The position numbers and the translations under genes are program-made. Shown here one piece after another: positions 1 through 10,742 of a stretch of DNA of 64,000 nt. The notes beneath the pieces are model-generated. The model was not told where the DNA came from. It saw only the letters and a list, made by a program, of their open reading frames with translations, and ran no database searches. This DNA is from Podospora bellae-mahoneyi (Eukaryota > Ascomycota > Sordariomycetes > Sordariales > Podosporaceae). The stretch's first letter is position 1. Every line of letters begins with the position of its first letter. The stretch lies in NCBI RefSeq assembly GCF_035222275.1, contig NC_085884.1, forward strand, positions 2,046,001 through 2,110,000, read 5' to 3'.

Positions 1-284
1 TCACCTCTCCCTTCCTCGACAAGCTTAGTGAAAGCCTCGACAGCCCGCTGGGAAGTGAAAATCATGCCACCGTATTGTTTGCCCTCAGTCCTTCCTATTT
101 GCTTGTTCTTGAGGATTCCGCGCACTTTGGCCATGCCCTGGTCGTCGAATTGGTGCTCAAGCACAGGGACGAACTCGGGATCATATTCGGAGCCATTGCC
201 GTCAGGGGTCGAGAACTTTTCCTCGTAATGGTCGCCAGCAGAAGACTTTGTCTTGAGCAGGTAGACGGGTATTTTTGGTGACAT
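1..284 (-). CDS. HEM4: Uroporphyrinogen-III synthase, N-terminal part (runs off window)
   Basis: Uroporphyrinogen-III synthase cyclises hydroxymethylbilane to uroporphyrinogen III, the fourth step of heme synthesis, in the cytosol. Reading the minus strand from the ATG at 284, the protein opens with MSPKIPVYLLKTKS. It then shows a conserved fungal block, PVLEH followed by YGGMIFTSQRAVEAF, which is the hallmark of the HEM4 fold around residues 40-85. About 94 residues are present; the rest lies beyond position 1. No intron is visible in this part. It is transcribed away from ERV1, with 376 bp between the two start codons. The assignment rests on motif recognition only; the substrate-binding C-terminal domain is not in the window. 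Confidence 0.82.
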   Translation of the reverse strand, partial: MSPKIPVYLLKTKSSAGDHYEEKFSTPDGNGSEYDPEFVPVLEHQFDDQGMAKVRGILKNKQIGRTEGKQYGGMIFTSQRAVEAFTKLVEEGRG

Positions 285-660
285 GTTGCTGAGAGCCAGG
301 ATGCTGAAGGGTGATATGGCCTTTGCTTCTTCCCCGAACAACTGGTTGAGGAGAAAAGGGGAACTTTTTAAACTGGGATGGGATGAAATGCACAAGACAT
401 TGAGGCGGCATCCTGGGAGATGGCGGGGAGTGTGTCTGCCCCACCAAAGCTTTATCGATAACATTTTTCGCGGGGACCCTGGCCCCTGTTCATCGCAACG
501 CTCACAGGGGGTTCCGATCGCCTGGGAATACATGATTGGAAATTTCCATGGTTGACGGCTGACAAATGAACAGTTTCTTGGTTGTCAAATATCACCAACG
601 ATTGTGGACTGTTTTAGTTATTGTACACATACACACACGTCTCTCAGCCTCAGACATATA
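285..660. promoter_or_regulatory. Divergent promoter HEM4 / ERV1
   Basis: This 376-bp gap separates two start codons that point away from each other, so it must hold both promoters. A short CA-rich stretch (about 628-637) lies just upstream of the ERV1 start. I see no other gene or recognisable element. Confidence 0.6.
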
Positions 661-1268
661 ATGGCAAACGATATCCAAGACCGAGACGAGCAGGCCACTA
701 CAGCCGCGGCCGCTAACACAAGCCAGCCTCTCCCCAAGGGTGTAGTCTTGGGCAAGGATGGCAAACCGTAAGCATATCTTCTCACCAACCTTGCATTTTC
801 ACCTTATTAACACCTCACAGTTGCCGTTCTTGCACTGCCGGTGCCGACTTCGCAGCTTGGACTAGCCAGGCCAAAACAATGACGGCCCTCTCCACTGGCA
901 AACCTGTTCCCGCTGTCAAGAAACGGAGAGACTGCCCTCCAGACGTTGTAGCTCTCGGCCGGTCATCATGGACCCTCCTCCACTCCATCGCGGCCACCTA
1001 CCCCGAGAAGCCAACCCCTTCCGAGCAGTCCGATGTCATCTCTTTTATGAAGTTGTTCTCAAAGCTGTACCCTTGCTGGGTGTGCGCCGAAGATTTCCAA
1101 GAGTACATCGAGCGGAAGCAAATCAAAGCTGGAAGCAGGGATGAGTTTGGAAACTGGCTGTGTGAGGCACATAACGGTGTGAACAAGAAGCTGGGGAAGA
1201 AGACCTTTGACTGCAGTAGGTGGTTGGAGAGGTGGAGAGATGGGTGGAAGGACGGGAGTTGTGATTGA
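661..1268 (+). CDS. ERV1: FAD-linked sulfhydryl oxidase Erv1
   Basis: Coding exons 661-767 and 821-1268 (184 aa); the intron 768-820 has a GTAAGC donor and a CACAG acceptor. Erv1 reoxidises Mia40 in the mitochondrial intermembrane space and passes electrons to cytochrome c or oxygen. The protein has the three cysteine motifs of the family: a shuttle CRSC immediately after the splice junction (residues 37-40), the FAD-proximal motif YPCWVCAEDF, and a C-terminal structural pair in CEAHNGVNKKLGK. The tryptophan-histidine FAD-binding helix WTLLHSIAATYPEKPT is also present. The first 36 residues are low in charge pattern and lack a classical presequence, as is usual for Erv1. The start at 661 is the only ATG that feeds the shuttle exon in frame. 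Confidence 0.93.
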
Positions 1269-1966
1269 GGAGATGGATGATCGCGATGTGGGGGATGTCA
1301 ACAAGCATCTGCGGATTGCGATTACAGGCGTTCAGACGGATTGGAGGATGCGTTAAATCGGCGTTATGATTTTGGTGGTGATATTCTTTGATGTTTTTGC
1401 CATACGGTTGGTCAGGGGCGGCTCATCTCTTCTCACTTGGCTAAATACCCAGCGCATATAGAAGTCATTCTCGACCTATACTATTCAAGCTCTCTCTTAT
1501 ACACCATAGCACCACTCCCTCCATCTTCGAATTTCAATCTCATCCAACATGTATCGGCCGATCTGCGCCCCTGAAGAAGCCATTACGGGAACCGGGGCTC
1601 TCACATGCCGGAATCGGTCCGGCCCACTTTCCACAATTCCATGACATCACCCCTCGATAATGAGAGTCAATGAGCAATGGCTTAACCCTAGACCAACGGC
1701 CGCCATGATCTTGTCCCCGCGGCCATGGTGTCATTTATGCGCATTCTTTACCATTTCACAACATCCCAGCGTGACAAAGGTGGTCTGATATTGTTGCTAG
1801 CGATTAGCTAAGCTGCTCACTATCTCATTGCGAACTGGTCAAGGCCAGGCACTGATCTATTACTTGAGCCAGGGAGAGTCCCACGAGTTGCCGCTTTTTC
1901 CTTTTCAATTGACTGAGCTCAGTGCTTTAAGCCCTTAACTCTTCTGGACAGCCAAACATCCCGAAA
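1269..1966. other. Intergenic: ERV1 3' region and pyruvate decarboxylase promoter
   Basis: About 700 bp without a supported gene. It should contain the ERV1 terminator and the pyruvate decarboxylase promoter. The stretch near 1905-1955 just before the start is pyrimidine-rich. Nothing else is recognised. Confidence 0.6.
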
Positions 1967-3815
1967 ATGGCCATCGACATTAGAACACAAGGCTTGAAGA
2001 AGCCCGTCCCGGTGGCCCAATACTTGTTTGCCAGATTGTATGAAATCGGCATCAGATCAGTCCATGGGTTACCAGGTGACTTCAACTTGGTGGCACTGGA
2101 TTACATCCCCAAGGCCAAATTGAAGTGGGTTGGCAGTGTCAATGAGCTCAACGCTGGTATATGTTCCCCGATTTCCCAGAGAAACAGAGAAAAGAAGAAT
2201 AGCTCACCACATCCTAGCATACGCCGCCGATGGCTACGCCCGAGCGTTGGGCATCTCAGCTCTTGTCACTACCTTCGGTGTAGGCGAGCTGTCCGCCATG
2301 AACGGCGTTGCCGGTGCCTACTCTGAGCACGTGCCTGTCGTACACATCGTCGGCTGCCCGTCAACCATCTCTCAGCGGAATGGCATGCTGCTGCATCACA
2401 CTCTTGGAAATGGCGACTTCAATGTCTTTGCCAACATGGGCTCTCAAATTGCCTGCAACACTGCCCGCTTGAACAACCCAGCCGAGATCGCCGAGCAGAT
2501 TGATTTTGCCCTGCGTGAATGCTGGATTCACAGCCGCCCGGTATACATCATGCTGCCCACTGATATGGTCGAGAAGCAAATCGAGGGCGCGCGTCTCGAC
2601 ACTCCTATTGACCTCTCGGACCCCCCGAATGAGCCCGAGAGGGAGGACTACGTTGTGGATGTTGTTCTGAGGTACCTGCAAGCAGCGAAGAACCCCGTCA
2701 TTCTCGTCGATGCATGTGCTATCCGGCATCGATGCTTGGAAGAGGTGCGGAATCTGGTTGACAAGGCAAAGCTCCCTGTCTTTGTCACGCCGATGGGCAA
2801 GGGCGCCGTCAACGAGTCTTCGCCTACATACGGTGGTGTGTATGCGGGTACGGGGTCTCAGCCTGCTGTGCAGGAACTGGTGGAATCGGCGGATCTGGTC
2901 TTGTCGATTGGTGCTTTGAAGAGTGATTTCAACACGACGGGTTTCTCGTACCGCACATCTCAACTCAATACCATCGACTTCCACAGCGATCACTGCAAGG
3001 TTAGGTACTCGGAGTATCCTGGTGTTGCGATGAAAGGAGTTCTTCGCAAGCTGATTGAGCGTGTCGACACCACAAAGCTTTCTAGTGAGAAGCTTGCCCC
3101 GAAGGTGGTCAACGAGGTCTCTGAAAATCGGGACAGCACCGAGACCATTACGCAAGCCTGGTTTTGGCCTCGCGTGGGGGAATACTTCAAGGAGAAGGAT
3201 CTGGTAGTCACTGAGACAGGCACATCCAACTTTGGTATTTGGGAGAGCAAGTTTCCTCCTGATGTGGTTGGGATCACGCAGATCCTCTGGGGAAGCATTG
3301 GCTGGTCTGTGGGTGCTGCTCAGGGAGTTGCACAGGCTGTTAAGGACATGGGAGAAGACCGCCGCACAATTCTATTTGTTGGAGATGGGTCGTTCCAGCT
3401 CACTGTCCAGGAGGTGTCAACCATGATCAAGCATAAGCTGAGAGTCACAATGTAAGTTTATCCATGACTTGGAGGGCTTGTTGGTTGGAGTCCTGCTAAC
3501 AAATTCGCAAGCTTCCTAATCTACAACGAAGGGTTCACCATTGAGCGGTGTATCCATGGCATGGAAGCTGAGTACAACGATATCAGGCGGTGGAACTACA
3601 CTGAAATTCCGACAGTGTTTGGCGCAACTGACAAGGAAGTTCGGAAGCACATCATCAAGACCAAGAGCGAGCTTGAAAAGTTGTTGGCGGACAAGGACTT
3701 CAACGATGCAAAGGGCCTGCAGCTTGTCGAGCTGTGGATGCCCAAGCACGATGCGCCGCGAGCATTGAAGCTTACAGCTGAGCAGTCAGCAAAGAACAAT
3801 GCCCGAATGGAGTGA
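1967..3815 (+). CDS. cfp: Pyruvate decarboxylase (CFP type)
   Basis: Exons 1967-2156, 2218-3451 and 3512-3815 (575 aa). The enzyme decarboxylates pyruvate to acetaldehyde with thiamine diphosphate and Mg2+ in the cytosol, feeding ethanol or acetyl-CoA formation. Visible landmarks are the catalytic glutamate in VNELNA (Glu60), the double histidine of [11 protein letters not shown] (His123-124), and the ThDP-binding [11 protein letters not shown] starting at residue 452. The motif closes with the asparagine in [12 protein letters not shown], which is formed only after the second intron is removed. The first intron junction rebuilds [13 protein letters not shown], confirming both splice sites. 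The C-terminal wording ([16 protein letters not shown]) is that of the filament-forming Neurospora CFP protein rather than yeast Pdc1. It could also be called pdcA; the enzyme class is secure, while filament formation is inference. Confidence 0.95.
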
Positions 3816-4280
3816 TGGATAATTGTGCCTGTGTGCAGCCAAACTTGGATAAAATAAGTAAATATCCAATTGTAGCTTATCCTAAGACCTTCCATATTGC
3901 CCCGTATCATGCCTTGAGCTTTTGTTTCGACCTCCAGAAAAGGGGATAAATAGGGGTAAACACGTGACCAAACCTAAATCTCGGACCTCGCTTTTGGTGT
4001 CACTGGCAACGTCCGACTTTCTTTCCATTAATTGAGAGCGACAACCATCGAAAATTCACATCACCCAACTTTTAACCTCAGCTTTCCTATTCCCATTCCA
4101 ACCTTGACGCACCTTTTTTTTTTTTTTTGCATCATCCTAGCGACTCTCTTTGGTCAGAGCTTACTCATCCGCCAAGCCCTTTTAACACTCACCAAGCAGC
4201 AGTCGACGAAAAGAAAAACCTGCTTCTCATTCTGCATCAACCCGGAAAGCAGACAAAACAGAGGCTTCACCTACGAAAAA
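3816..4280. other. Intergenic: PDC 3' region and TAN1 promoter
   Basis: A 465-bp gap between tandem genes. It has a 16-nt poly-T run near 4112-4127 and CT-rich sequence typical of fungal 5' leaders before the TAN1 start. No gene is supported; the open frame through it is a non-coding read-in to TAN1 exon 1. Confidence 0.6.
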
Positions 4281-5673
4281 ATGACGGGAAGCGGCAAGAG
4301 AAAAGACGCGCCAATTGGCGGTGGCGGGGCGCAGCAAGCTAAGAAGAAAAAGGTATGCGGAAACGAATTGTTTACGTCGTTGAGGGTTTTCGCTCACTCG
4401 CGTACTCGTACCCACTATGCGTGAGAGAAAGTCCAGACCTTTGAGCACGTGTTTGTTTGTTTGTTTGTTCAGTTCCAAAACACTGCAGTACACATTACAT
4501 ACATGTATTCTTTTATGGTGTACTATTCGCTCACTTGTCATTTGCAACCAAGAATGAGTGTGTATGTAGCGAAAAGCTAACCTATCCGGTATAAAACAGG
4601 CGGGAGGCAATGCAGGAAAGTGGAAGACGCCGCATCATATGGCCAAGGCGGCCAATAATCAAGAATCGAGCCTTCAGGCAGGAGAATCAGGCATTTGGGT
4701 GACATGTGCCCGGCACCAGGAATCCAAGGCGGCGAGGGAGATCGGGGTGTTGTTTGCCGAGGTTGGTGTTACACATTCCCGGTCTGTTGCTGGTGTGGTG
4801 GCTGGAAAGAGCGAATACTTACCGCGGACTACGCACAGTATGCAGACAAGATGTATGGCATCAAGGGGGTCCATGACGCCGAGAAGAAGGAAGGCGAGGA
4901 GGACGAGGATGAAGACGACATTGAAGCCGCCATCAAGAAGGAAGTGGAAGCGTTGAATGCCAACAGAAAAGGCACCGATGGTGGACACAACATGACACCC
5001 CTCAAGATGAACGTTGACTGCTTGATGTTTGTCAAGACGAAGCCACCGATCGACCCGGTGGCATTTGTGAGACGCATCGTGGAGGATGCAAAGTCTGCTA
5101 AGGAGACCGGCCAGATGAAGTGTCGCTATGTGAACCGGCTGACCCCGGTAAGCGTCACGGGGAAGGCCACGGAACAGGGCCTGGAAGGGGTGGCCAGGGA
5201 GGCACTCGCTCCTTTCTTCGACCTGACTGGAAAGAAGACAGATGTTGACCAATCCACGGAGGCCGCGGCGAAGCCAGCAGCGGAAACCGAGGCTGGAAGC
5301 GAGAAGGCGTCAAATGAGAATGCCCAACCAGCCGAGAAGGGATTCACTGTGAGTAGTTTTGTTATGCATGCTATCTTCGGGTCCTGATGCTGATTGATAC
5401 GTTCTCTACGGATAGTTCGCCATCAGACCCAGCGTGCGGAACAATAGCTCGCTAAAGAGAGATATTGTGATCAATACGATTGCTGGGCTTATCAATAACA
5501 AGCGCCACAAAGTGAACCTGACGTCTCCGGACAAGGTTATCTTGGTGGACGTGTACCAGAAAGTATGCGGCGTCAGCGTCGTTGATGGCGACTGGGAAGA
5601 GTTCAAGCGGTACAACTTGACAGAGCTGTATGGGCAGGGCCAGGGAAGCAAGGAAAAGAAGGAGAAAGAGTAG
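4281..5673 (+). CDS. TAN1: tRNA acetyltransferase adaptor Tan1 (THUMP domain)
   Basis: Exons 4281-4352, 4600-4761, 4839-5348 and 5416-5673 (333 aa). Tan1/THUMPD1 binds tRNA and helps the Kre33/NAT10 acetylase make N4-acetylcytidine at position 12 of tRNA-Ser and tRNA-Leu. After a basic N-terminus the protein shows the family signature GIWVTCARHQESKAAREI, then LFAEYADKMYG, which is created by the second splice. An acidic stretch follows, then the THUMP domain (about residues 140-320), with RYVNRLTPVS and, after the last intron, FAIRPSVRNNSSLKRD and KVNLTSPDKVILVDV. The first intron is unusually long for this window (247 nt) and carries a GTTT repeat, so an alternative acceptor near 4471 is possible. 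Junction 2 has a weaker GTTGGT donor but restores the conserved reading. Confidence 0.9.
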
Positions 5674-6006
5674 GGGAATGGCAAAGATGGAATTGGGCAT
5701 CTTTCACCATCCAATGTCCCGTCGATGGTTGGAGGAGGTCCGAGATGCAGATGTCAGAGAGCGGCGCTAAGCCCTATTCAAGATAATTTTGACGAGCCGG
5801 GCAGCAGTCCCGTGCAGAATGCACCCCTACCTGGCACCCCGGGCACCCTAACAGCATTGAAGCCAGACCGCTATACGGCCCGTGACCCCCAGCGGCTCAT
5901 CCCAAGCGTCCCAAAACAGCGGAACAGCTTGAATAGCCGCCTTCCAGGTTCAAAGTTGCTTTGTCCAGTTGTTGACGTTACATAAGGTCAGAAAAAAAAA
6001 CAACGG
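5674..6006. other. Intergenic: TAN1 3' flank
   Basis: About 330 bp of normal base composition between the TAN1 stop and the left end of the inverted-repeat element. A purine run (poly-A, about 5992-6000) abuts the element. No gene is supported. Confidence 0.55.
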
Positions 6007-6008
6007 TA

Positions 6009-6085
6009 CTTGAGGGTTTTGGTAAGTGTGGAGCTCGAGGATTTTCACTAGACCCTCCACTACATAAAGGGTAAAAAATCCCTAC
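6009..6085 (+). repeat. Left terminal inverted repeat of the 6.0-7.0 kb element
   Basis: Begins CTTGAGGGTTTTGG, then GTGTGGAGCTCGAGGATTTT and CCCTCCACT. It pairs with the reverse complement of 6905-6981, with mismatches mostly of the transition type. Confidence 0.75.
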
Positions 6086-6904
6086 AACGATAAAAATTAT
6101 AAGATAAAATTTATAAGATAAACGCAGATGCGTAAAATGCTAACTCCATTATTTTACTACTTAAATAATAAATTCTATATTACGAAAATTTTATAAAGTC
6201 TCATTATATTTATTATAAATTAAAGTAAGCTGTTATAACGAACCCTTATCTAAAACTTCTAAAAATGATACTAATTAAAGGCGCTTTAAATAATCCTACT
6301 TTAGTACAGCTAAACATTTTATAGTAAATAACTTATTTCGAGTACAATAGCTTAAATACTAACGATGATAAAACATATTTCATATTACGGAACTATTTAT
6401 TTATATTAGCCAGTTCCTTTGTATATATAGACCTAGAGACCGTGGATCGTTAACTTCCAAACAGTCTTCAGTCCTTTTCTTATTAGCCGATACTGGACCG
6501 TGGACCGTGGACCGTCAACTCCGTCGCGGTCCCCAGTCCCAATCTCATTGGTCCATATTATCCACCTAGACTGTGAGCCCCGCTTAACCGCCCGGTCCAG
6601 TCCTGATTGGTTCTTTGCGTCTCCACTTTCTCCCAAAACTGTGACAGCTTTGCAGGCACTGTTGCAATTTCCTCTTTTTTTTTCTCTAGCTTACAATTCA
6701 ATCAATTAGTATGGTATAAGTGTTACTTTGTCTCAGAACTTAGCTATCAAGCCGTGAAAATTATATTAATATTTAATATTAATGGAATATAAAAAGTTGA
6801 TAATATCTTTGAAATTATTAAGTTTTATGTAGTGTAGGTATTTTATAAAAGATATAACCTTATCAATAAACTAGGTGGAGTTTTGTCCTATAATATTTAA
6901 TTAT

Positions 6905-6981
6905 CCTATAGGTTTTTAACTCTCTACAAAGTGGAGTTTCTGGTAAAAATCCTTAAGCTCCACACCACCAAGACCCTCATG
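6905..6981 (-). repeat. Right terminal inverted repeat of the 6.0-7.0 kb element
   Basis: The reverse complement begins CATGAGGGTCTTGG, then GTGTGGAGCTTAAGGATTTT and AACTCCACT. The left-hand CTCGAG appears here as CTTAAG, one C-to-T and one G-to-A change. Confidence 0.75.
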
Positions 6982-6983
6982 TA

Positions 6984-9118
6984 CCGGGTGAAATATTGAT
7001 GCCTCTTTTTCTTCTCCAGATTGGATCTTGACATGAGGAAGTAATAATCAAGACAGCCCGTCCAATATATGTTGGTAGGGATACTCAGCTCTTAGTGGGC
7101 TTTGATATCTGATCTGATCCAACTTGGAAGGGAGGTGCCCCGCAAAGTTCGAAGAGCTGCCAAATGCTCCCGAGTTTTTCGCTTAGCACTGGCCAATCAC
7201 CAAATCCCCGGCTCGCTTGTTTGTGCGCCTTTGCTTTTTCCCCCAACCGCGGTTTTTGGAAATGGCATTTTGCTCATTTTTTTTGGGTATGTTCTCTCGC
7301 GGGTGACTTTTGTTTTCCTTCAACCTCGACCTATGGAACTTGCGATTATCGGCCTGGGGGCAGCTTTCTAACCTTCACCACCACCACCCCCCCGTGACGG
7401 GATTGCGGCAATCAGCATCCGTGCAGAGCGAAACCATTGCCAGATTCAGACAGCCGCAGGGCCACAGTTCGCTTGTTGTTGCCTGACGGGGACTTCTGAC
7501 CGCTCACCAGCATGGGCCGGCCATTGCATCCCACGAGTGGCATTCCTAATTATTTCCCCAGCGTCTCTTTTTTATCCTCAATGTGTGAGTGTTCACCGAG
7601 CACTTTTCTGGCCTCTCTGGCCCAGCACCTTCCTGTTTCGACTATGGGGTCATCTCGATAAATGTGAGCTTCGGCATCACATCTGCACGGCAGTGGTTGA
7701 ACATCAGTACATCAACCCGCGGGGGCGGTCTGGAGAGGTACGGGTGCGTGGTTGCGAGCTGTTGCACAACTTTGCTGCAGCCGCTGCATGCTGTGCTACC
7801 CCAGGGAACCTGGCAAGACGATTTCGACATGTTCAATGTCTCTGATGGTTAGGGATCTGATCTGACGTCTGAGACTGGGATGCTGTATCTAGCAGTGTTT
7901 ACACTATGTACCGCAGTACTCCGTGTGCTAAACTACAAAGTCCTGCCATGCCCAGCCAAAACCGTGATATGGAACTTTCCATGGAACTTCAACCCTGACC
8001 TTGTCCTCTGAACGAACCCGAGCTGGCCGTTGTGGTTCTCCACGACTCGGGAACCATCTCGGGATCCATTCGGGAATACCCTGGGGCCCCGGTTAAGTTT
8101 GTTTTAGTGGATAGCAACGGGGTGACGGGGATGTTGGGGGGGTAGGGGGGTAGGGGGGTGGTGTGGATGAATTCTTAGCCCCATCCCAGAAGCCACCCGT
8201 CAACCCAGCGTCTCACTTAGCGAAGTTGTTCAAAGTACCTATTCCCAGGTTTCTTTTCCCTCCCGCCTTTCCATCTATGAATATGACGCGCTTACACTAG
8301 GTATCTCTGAAGCAGGAGGCACGTCTCGGCTGCATCACACCAGTGGTTACACTTCGGCTGTGGCTGACGTGCTGTCGTCCCTTCTCGGGGCGTAGTAGCG
8401 TGCAAAATTGCTGCCAGTATGTGACCAGGCTGTCAAGGTAAAAGCTGGCTCAGGCTGGGCCTGGTCCTGCTTTCTCGCTTCACAGCAAACCTTATTCGTC
8501 CGTCGTGCATTCTTCGCTCCGTCCATGTGGGCTGCTTGGCAGAGGAAGATCCATCCATCACCCAACCGCCTCCCGCCTGGTCATCGTGTTTTTTGTCCCA
8601 TGTGTACATCCCTATTTGTTTTAGAGCTAAAGAGCTGAGGGCATAATAATAATAATCATGACTGTAATAAAAGCAATGGACGACAGCATTGGCTTCTCTC
8701 CTCGTCCTCGTCCTCGTCCTCGCCCTTGCGTCCGCTTTCGCTTCCAACATCATGTCCAAGGTCGTGTGGCCGCCTTGTTGTTACTGCTGGTGACATTCTG
8801 ATATTCCTATTTTCCTGAGCTTGTACCGGCTCTACCAAGTTGACTCCTGCTCAATGGCCTTGTTCTTTGTAGCGGAGCGGCAAGACTGACAAGGCATGGA
8901 ATCGGGAACCCACAAGGGCCGCACCTCGCTCGCTTGAAGATACTGTTTATTGTCCCTTGCCCCCTCTGTCAAGCCCCGTCGAATCTGAAGTACACACAAA
9001 CACACATAAATATATGTCAGGTACCTGTCTCTTTGGAAAACACTCTTCTAGACGGGTAACGATGCCGGTTTGCTCTATCAGGGGCATCAGTCACAACCAG
9101 ACAAACAGCGATACCAAC
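6984..9118. other. Gene-free 2.1 kb between the transposon and the APH-like gene
   Basis: Normal-composition sequence holding only short open frames with no recognisable protein. It includes a G-rich cluster at 8119-8158 and a TAA/TAATAA microsatellite-like patch near 8645-8660 followed by repeated CTCGTC units near 8698-8722. It probably carries the promoter and leader of the downstream gene; a non-coding RNA cannot be excluded. Confidence 0.5.
8119..8158 (+). other. G-quadruplex candidate
   Basis: Five G-runs (4, 4, 7, 6 and 6 guanines) are separated by loops of 2-5 bases on the plus strand, which satisfies the usual G4 pattern of four or more G3+ runs with loops up to seven. It lies about 960 bp upstream of the APH-like gene. 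Structure formation is inference. Confidence 0.5.
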
Positions 9119-10570
9119 ATGTGTCGACTACCATCAGAGCAGGGTGTCCGGGCCATGTTGGGCTCAACTGTTCCTGAAGATGTTACCGTCGCCAGAATAC
9201 AACCACTACAAAGTCTCAGGCCACAGAGGATATACCAAGTCCACCTTTCCGACAACACATCTCTACGCCTTGTTCTTCCACCAATTTCCATGTGGCGGCC
9301 CCTACGATCAGAACAAGCCAGCGTGGCCACCGAGGTAACAGCAATAGACTGGCTTCACCAGGTTCTCACTCGACAATCCTCATCAGCCACACCATCTTCC
9401 TCCCAGTCAGCCAGGAGAGGAAGCGAAGAAACCAGTAAACAGCAGAACGAAGACTCGAAAACCCTGCTACGACTGCTGCCATCCCTCGTCCAACACGGCC
9501 AGGACACCAGCACGGCCCTCCGCGAGCTATTCGCCTTTTATGAACCAAGTCAAGGCACAGCAATAGCCCTCTTGGAACCAAAGATCACAGTGGATCCAAA
9601 CTCTCCCGAACGACAGCAAGTAGACTTCGAAATCGGCACATTCTACCGGCGATTCCTGATCCAACCCGGTTTGGTCTCGCCAACAGGTCGTTTCGGTCCA
9701 TTGGCAGCTGTTATCCCTCTGCTACAATCATCACAACCCCAAAGAGCACAACCAGGAGCTGGGGGTTTATTTGGAACGGGAGGTGCGGCCAGTTGGTCGG
9801 TGGCCTTTCACTCCATGCTCGAAGGTGTTCTCAGAGACGGGGAGGACATGGCGGTTGTGCTGGGTTACTCGACAATACGACGGCACTTTCGGCGGTTAGG
9901 ATACCTCTTGGACGACGTCACTGTGCCGAAGTTTGTGGTGGTGGATGCTGCCCAAGACTCTAACCTCTTGGTGGAAAGGATACCAGACGGTGGCGACAGA
10001 GGAATCAGAATAGCTGGTCTGCAGAGTTGGTCAAATTGCGTCTTTGGCGACCCTCTGTTTGCCACAGTGTTTAGCGATCCGGCAGACTTACCGCCGCCAC
10101 CCCCTTCCGACTCTTTTCTCAGGGGGTTAAATTCGACTGCTTCAGCGACATCCCCTCCACCACCTGTAACGTCGGCGTCAACGATGACGGCAACATCAAA
10201 CTACCTATTAACTCTCAACCCGCAATTAATAGAGGCCCTCCCGTCTGCCCCCGTCCGGCTGTTATTCTACCGGATCTACCACATCCTTACCCGCATCGTC
10301 GCCGAGTTCTACCGCCCCCGACCAGACTCCACGACGCGAGAGCTAGAAGCGCGGAGGAAGCTCAATGTAGTGTTGGCAAAACTAGCAGAGATACCAGATG
10401 ATTTCTTGTGTCCTCCTGAAACCCACTACTCCAGCCTACCCGCGACACCCAACAGCAGCACCAGCACCAAGAGCCTAAGCAAACGTGAATACAGCGTTGC
10501 ACGACCAACAGGGGAGATGAGTCCAGCAAAGAGAATGCGGGAGTTGGAAATGCCGATACCAAAGAAATAA
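9119..10570 (+). CDS. APH-fold protein with degenerate catalytic motifs (likely pseudo-phosphotransferase)
   Basis: Single-exon gene of 483 aa from the ATG at 9119 (in-frame ATGs at 9062 and 9015 are alternatives). I chose 9119 because the protein then opens directly into an APH-like N-lobe: VRAML, then VARIQPLQSL with RIYQVHL. The C-lobe shows a recognisable but altered Brenner motif. Where active aminoglycoside/choline kinase relatives have HGDLHxxN, this protein has VVVDAAQDSN (about residues 271-281), keeping only the asparagine. Where they have a metal-binding DWE before GDP, it has LQSWSNCVFGDP (about 299-310). Both catalytic aspartates are therefore absent. Ser/Pro-rich and Pro-rich linkers flank the fold, and the C-terminus is basic (SPAKRMRELEMPIPKK). 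Function is unknown; membership of the fold is moderately sure. It is convergent with ECD, 172 bp away. Confidence 0.65.
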   Translation: MCRLPSEQGVRAMLGSTVPEDVTVARIQPLQSLRPQRIYQVHLSDNTSLRLVLPPISMWRPLRSEQASVATEVTAIDWLHQVLTRQSSSATPSSSQSARRGSEETSKQQNEDSKTLLRLLPSLVQHGQDTSTALRELFAFYEPSQGTAIALLEPKITVDPNSPERQQVDFEIGTFYRRFLIQPGLVSPTGRFGPLAAVIPLLQSSQPQRAQPGAGGLFGTGGAASWSVAFHSMLEGVLRDGEDMAVVLGYSTIRRHFRRLGYLLDDVTVPKFVVVDAAQDSNLLVERIPDGGDRGIRIAGLQSWSNCVFGDPLFATVFSDPADLPPPPPSDSFLRGLNSTASATSPPPPVTSASTMTATSNYLLTLNPQLIEALPSAPVRLLFYRIYHILTRIVAEFYRPRPDSTTRELEARRKLNVVLAKLAEIPDDFLCPPETHYSSLPATPNSSTSTKSLSKREYSVARPTGEMSPAKRMRELEMPIPKK

Positions 10571-10742
10571 TTCTGTTTTTTTTTTCTTTTAAAGAAATCT
10601 GGGAATAATAGCACGGAGTGGGTACAACAAGGAAATATCAAGGGATAGACAACGAACCTGACGGATTAAACGAATGAGCGAGAATACATGCATGCAATGT
10701 ATATGTACCATTATATATCTACATAAATATACAACAAGTAGA

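Larger units (their letters stand above)
6009..6981. mobile_element. Degenerate DNA transposon / MITE-like element with long TIRs, RIP-like AT bias
   Basis: A 973-bp element bounded by long imperfect terminal inverted repeats. The left end reads inward CTTGAGGGTTTTGG and the right end, read on the minus strand, CATGAGGGTCTTGG. The match continues through GTGTGGAGCT, GGATTTT and CTCCACT for roughly 70 bp. Both ends are flanked by TA (6007-6008 and 6982-6983), the target duplication of Tc1/mariner/Fot1/pogo elements; because GG/CC outside the TA also mirror, the exact end is uncertain by a few bases. Differences between the two repeats are largely C-to-T and G-to-A. Most of the interior is extremely AT-rich with many TpA steps, as expected from repeat-induced point mutation. 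A segment of about 6425-6690 keeps normal composition. No transposase frame survives, so it is a non-autonomous or dead copy. Confidence 0.75.

Noticed and set aside
6500-6709. Short open frame in the core of the TIR element as a transposase remnant
   Set aside because: About 70 codons with no DDE or DNA-binding motif; composition matches random non-coding DNA.
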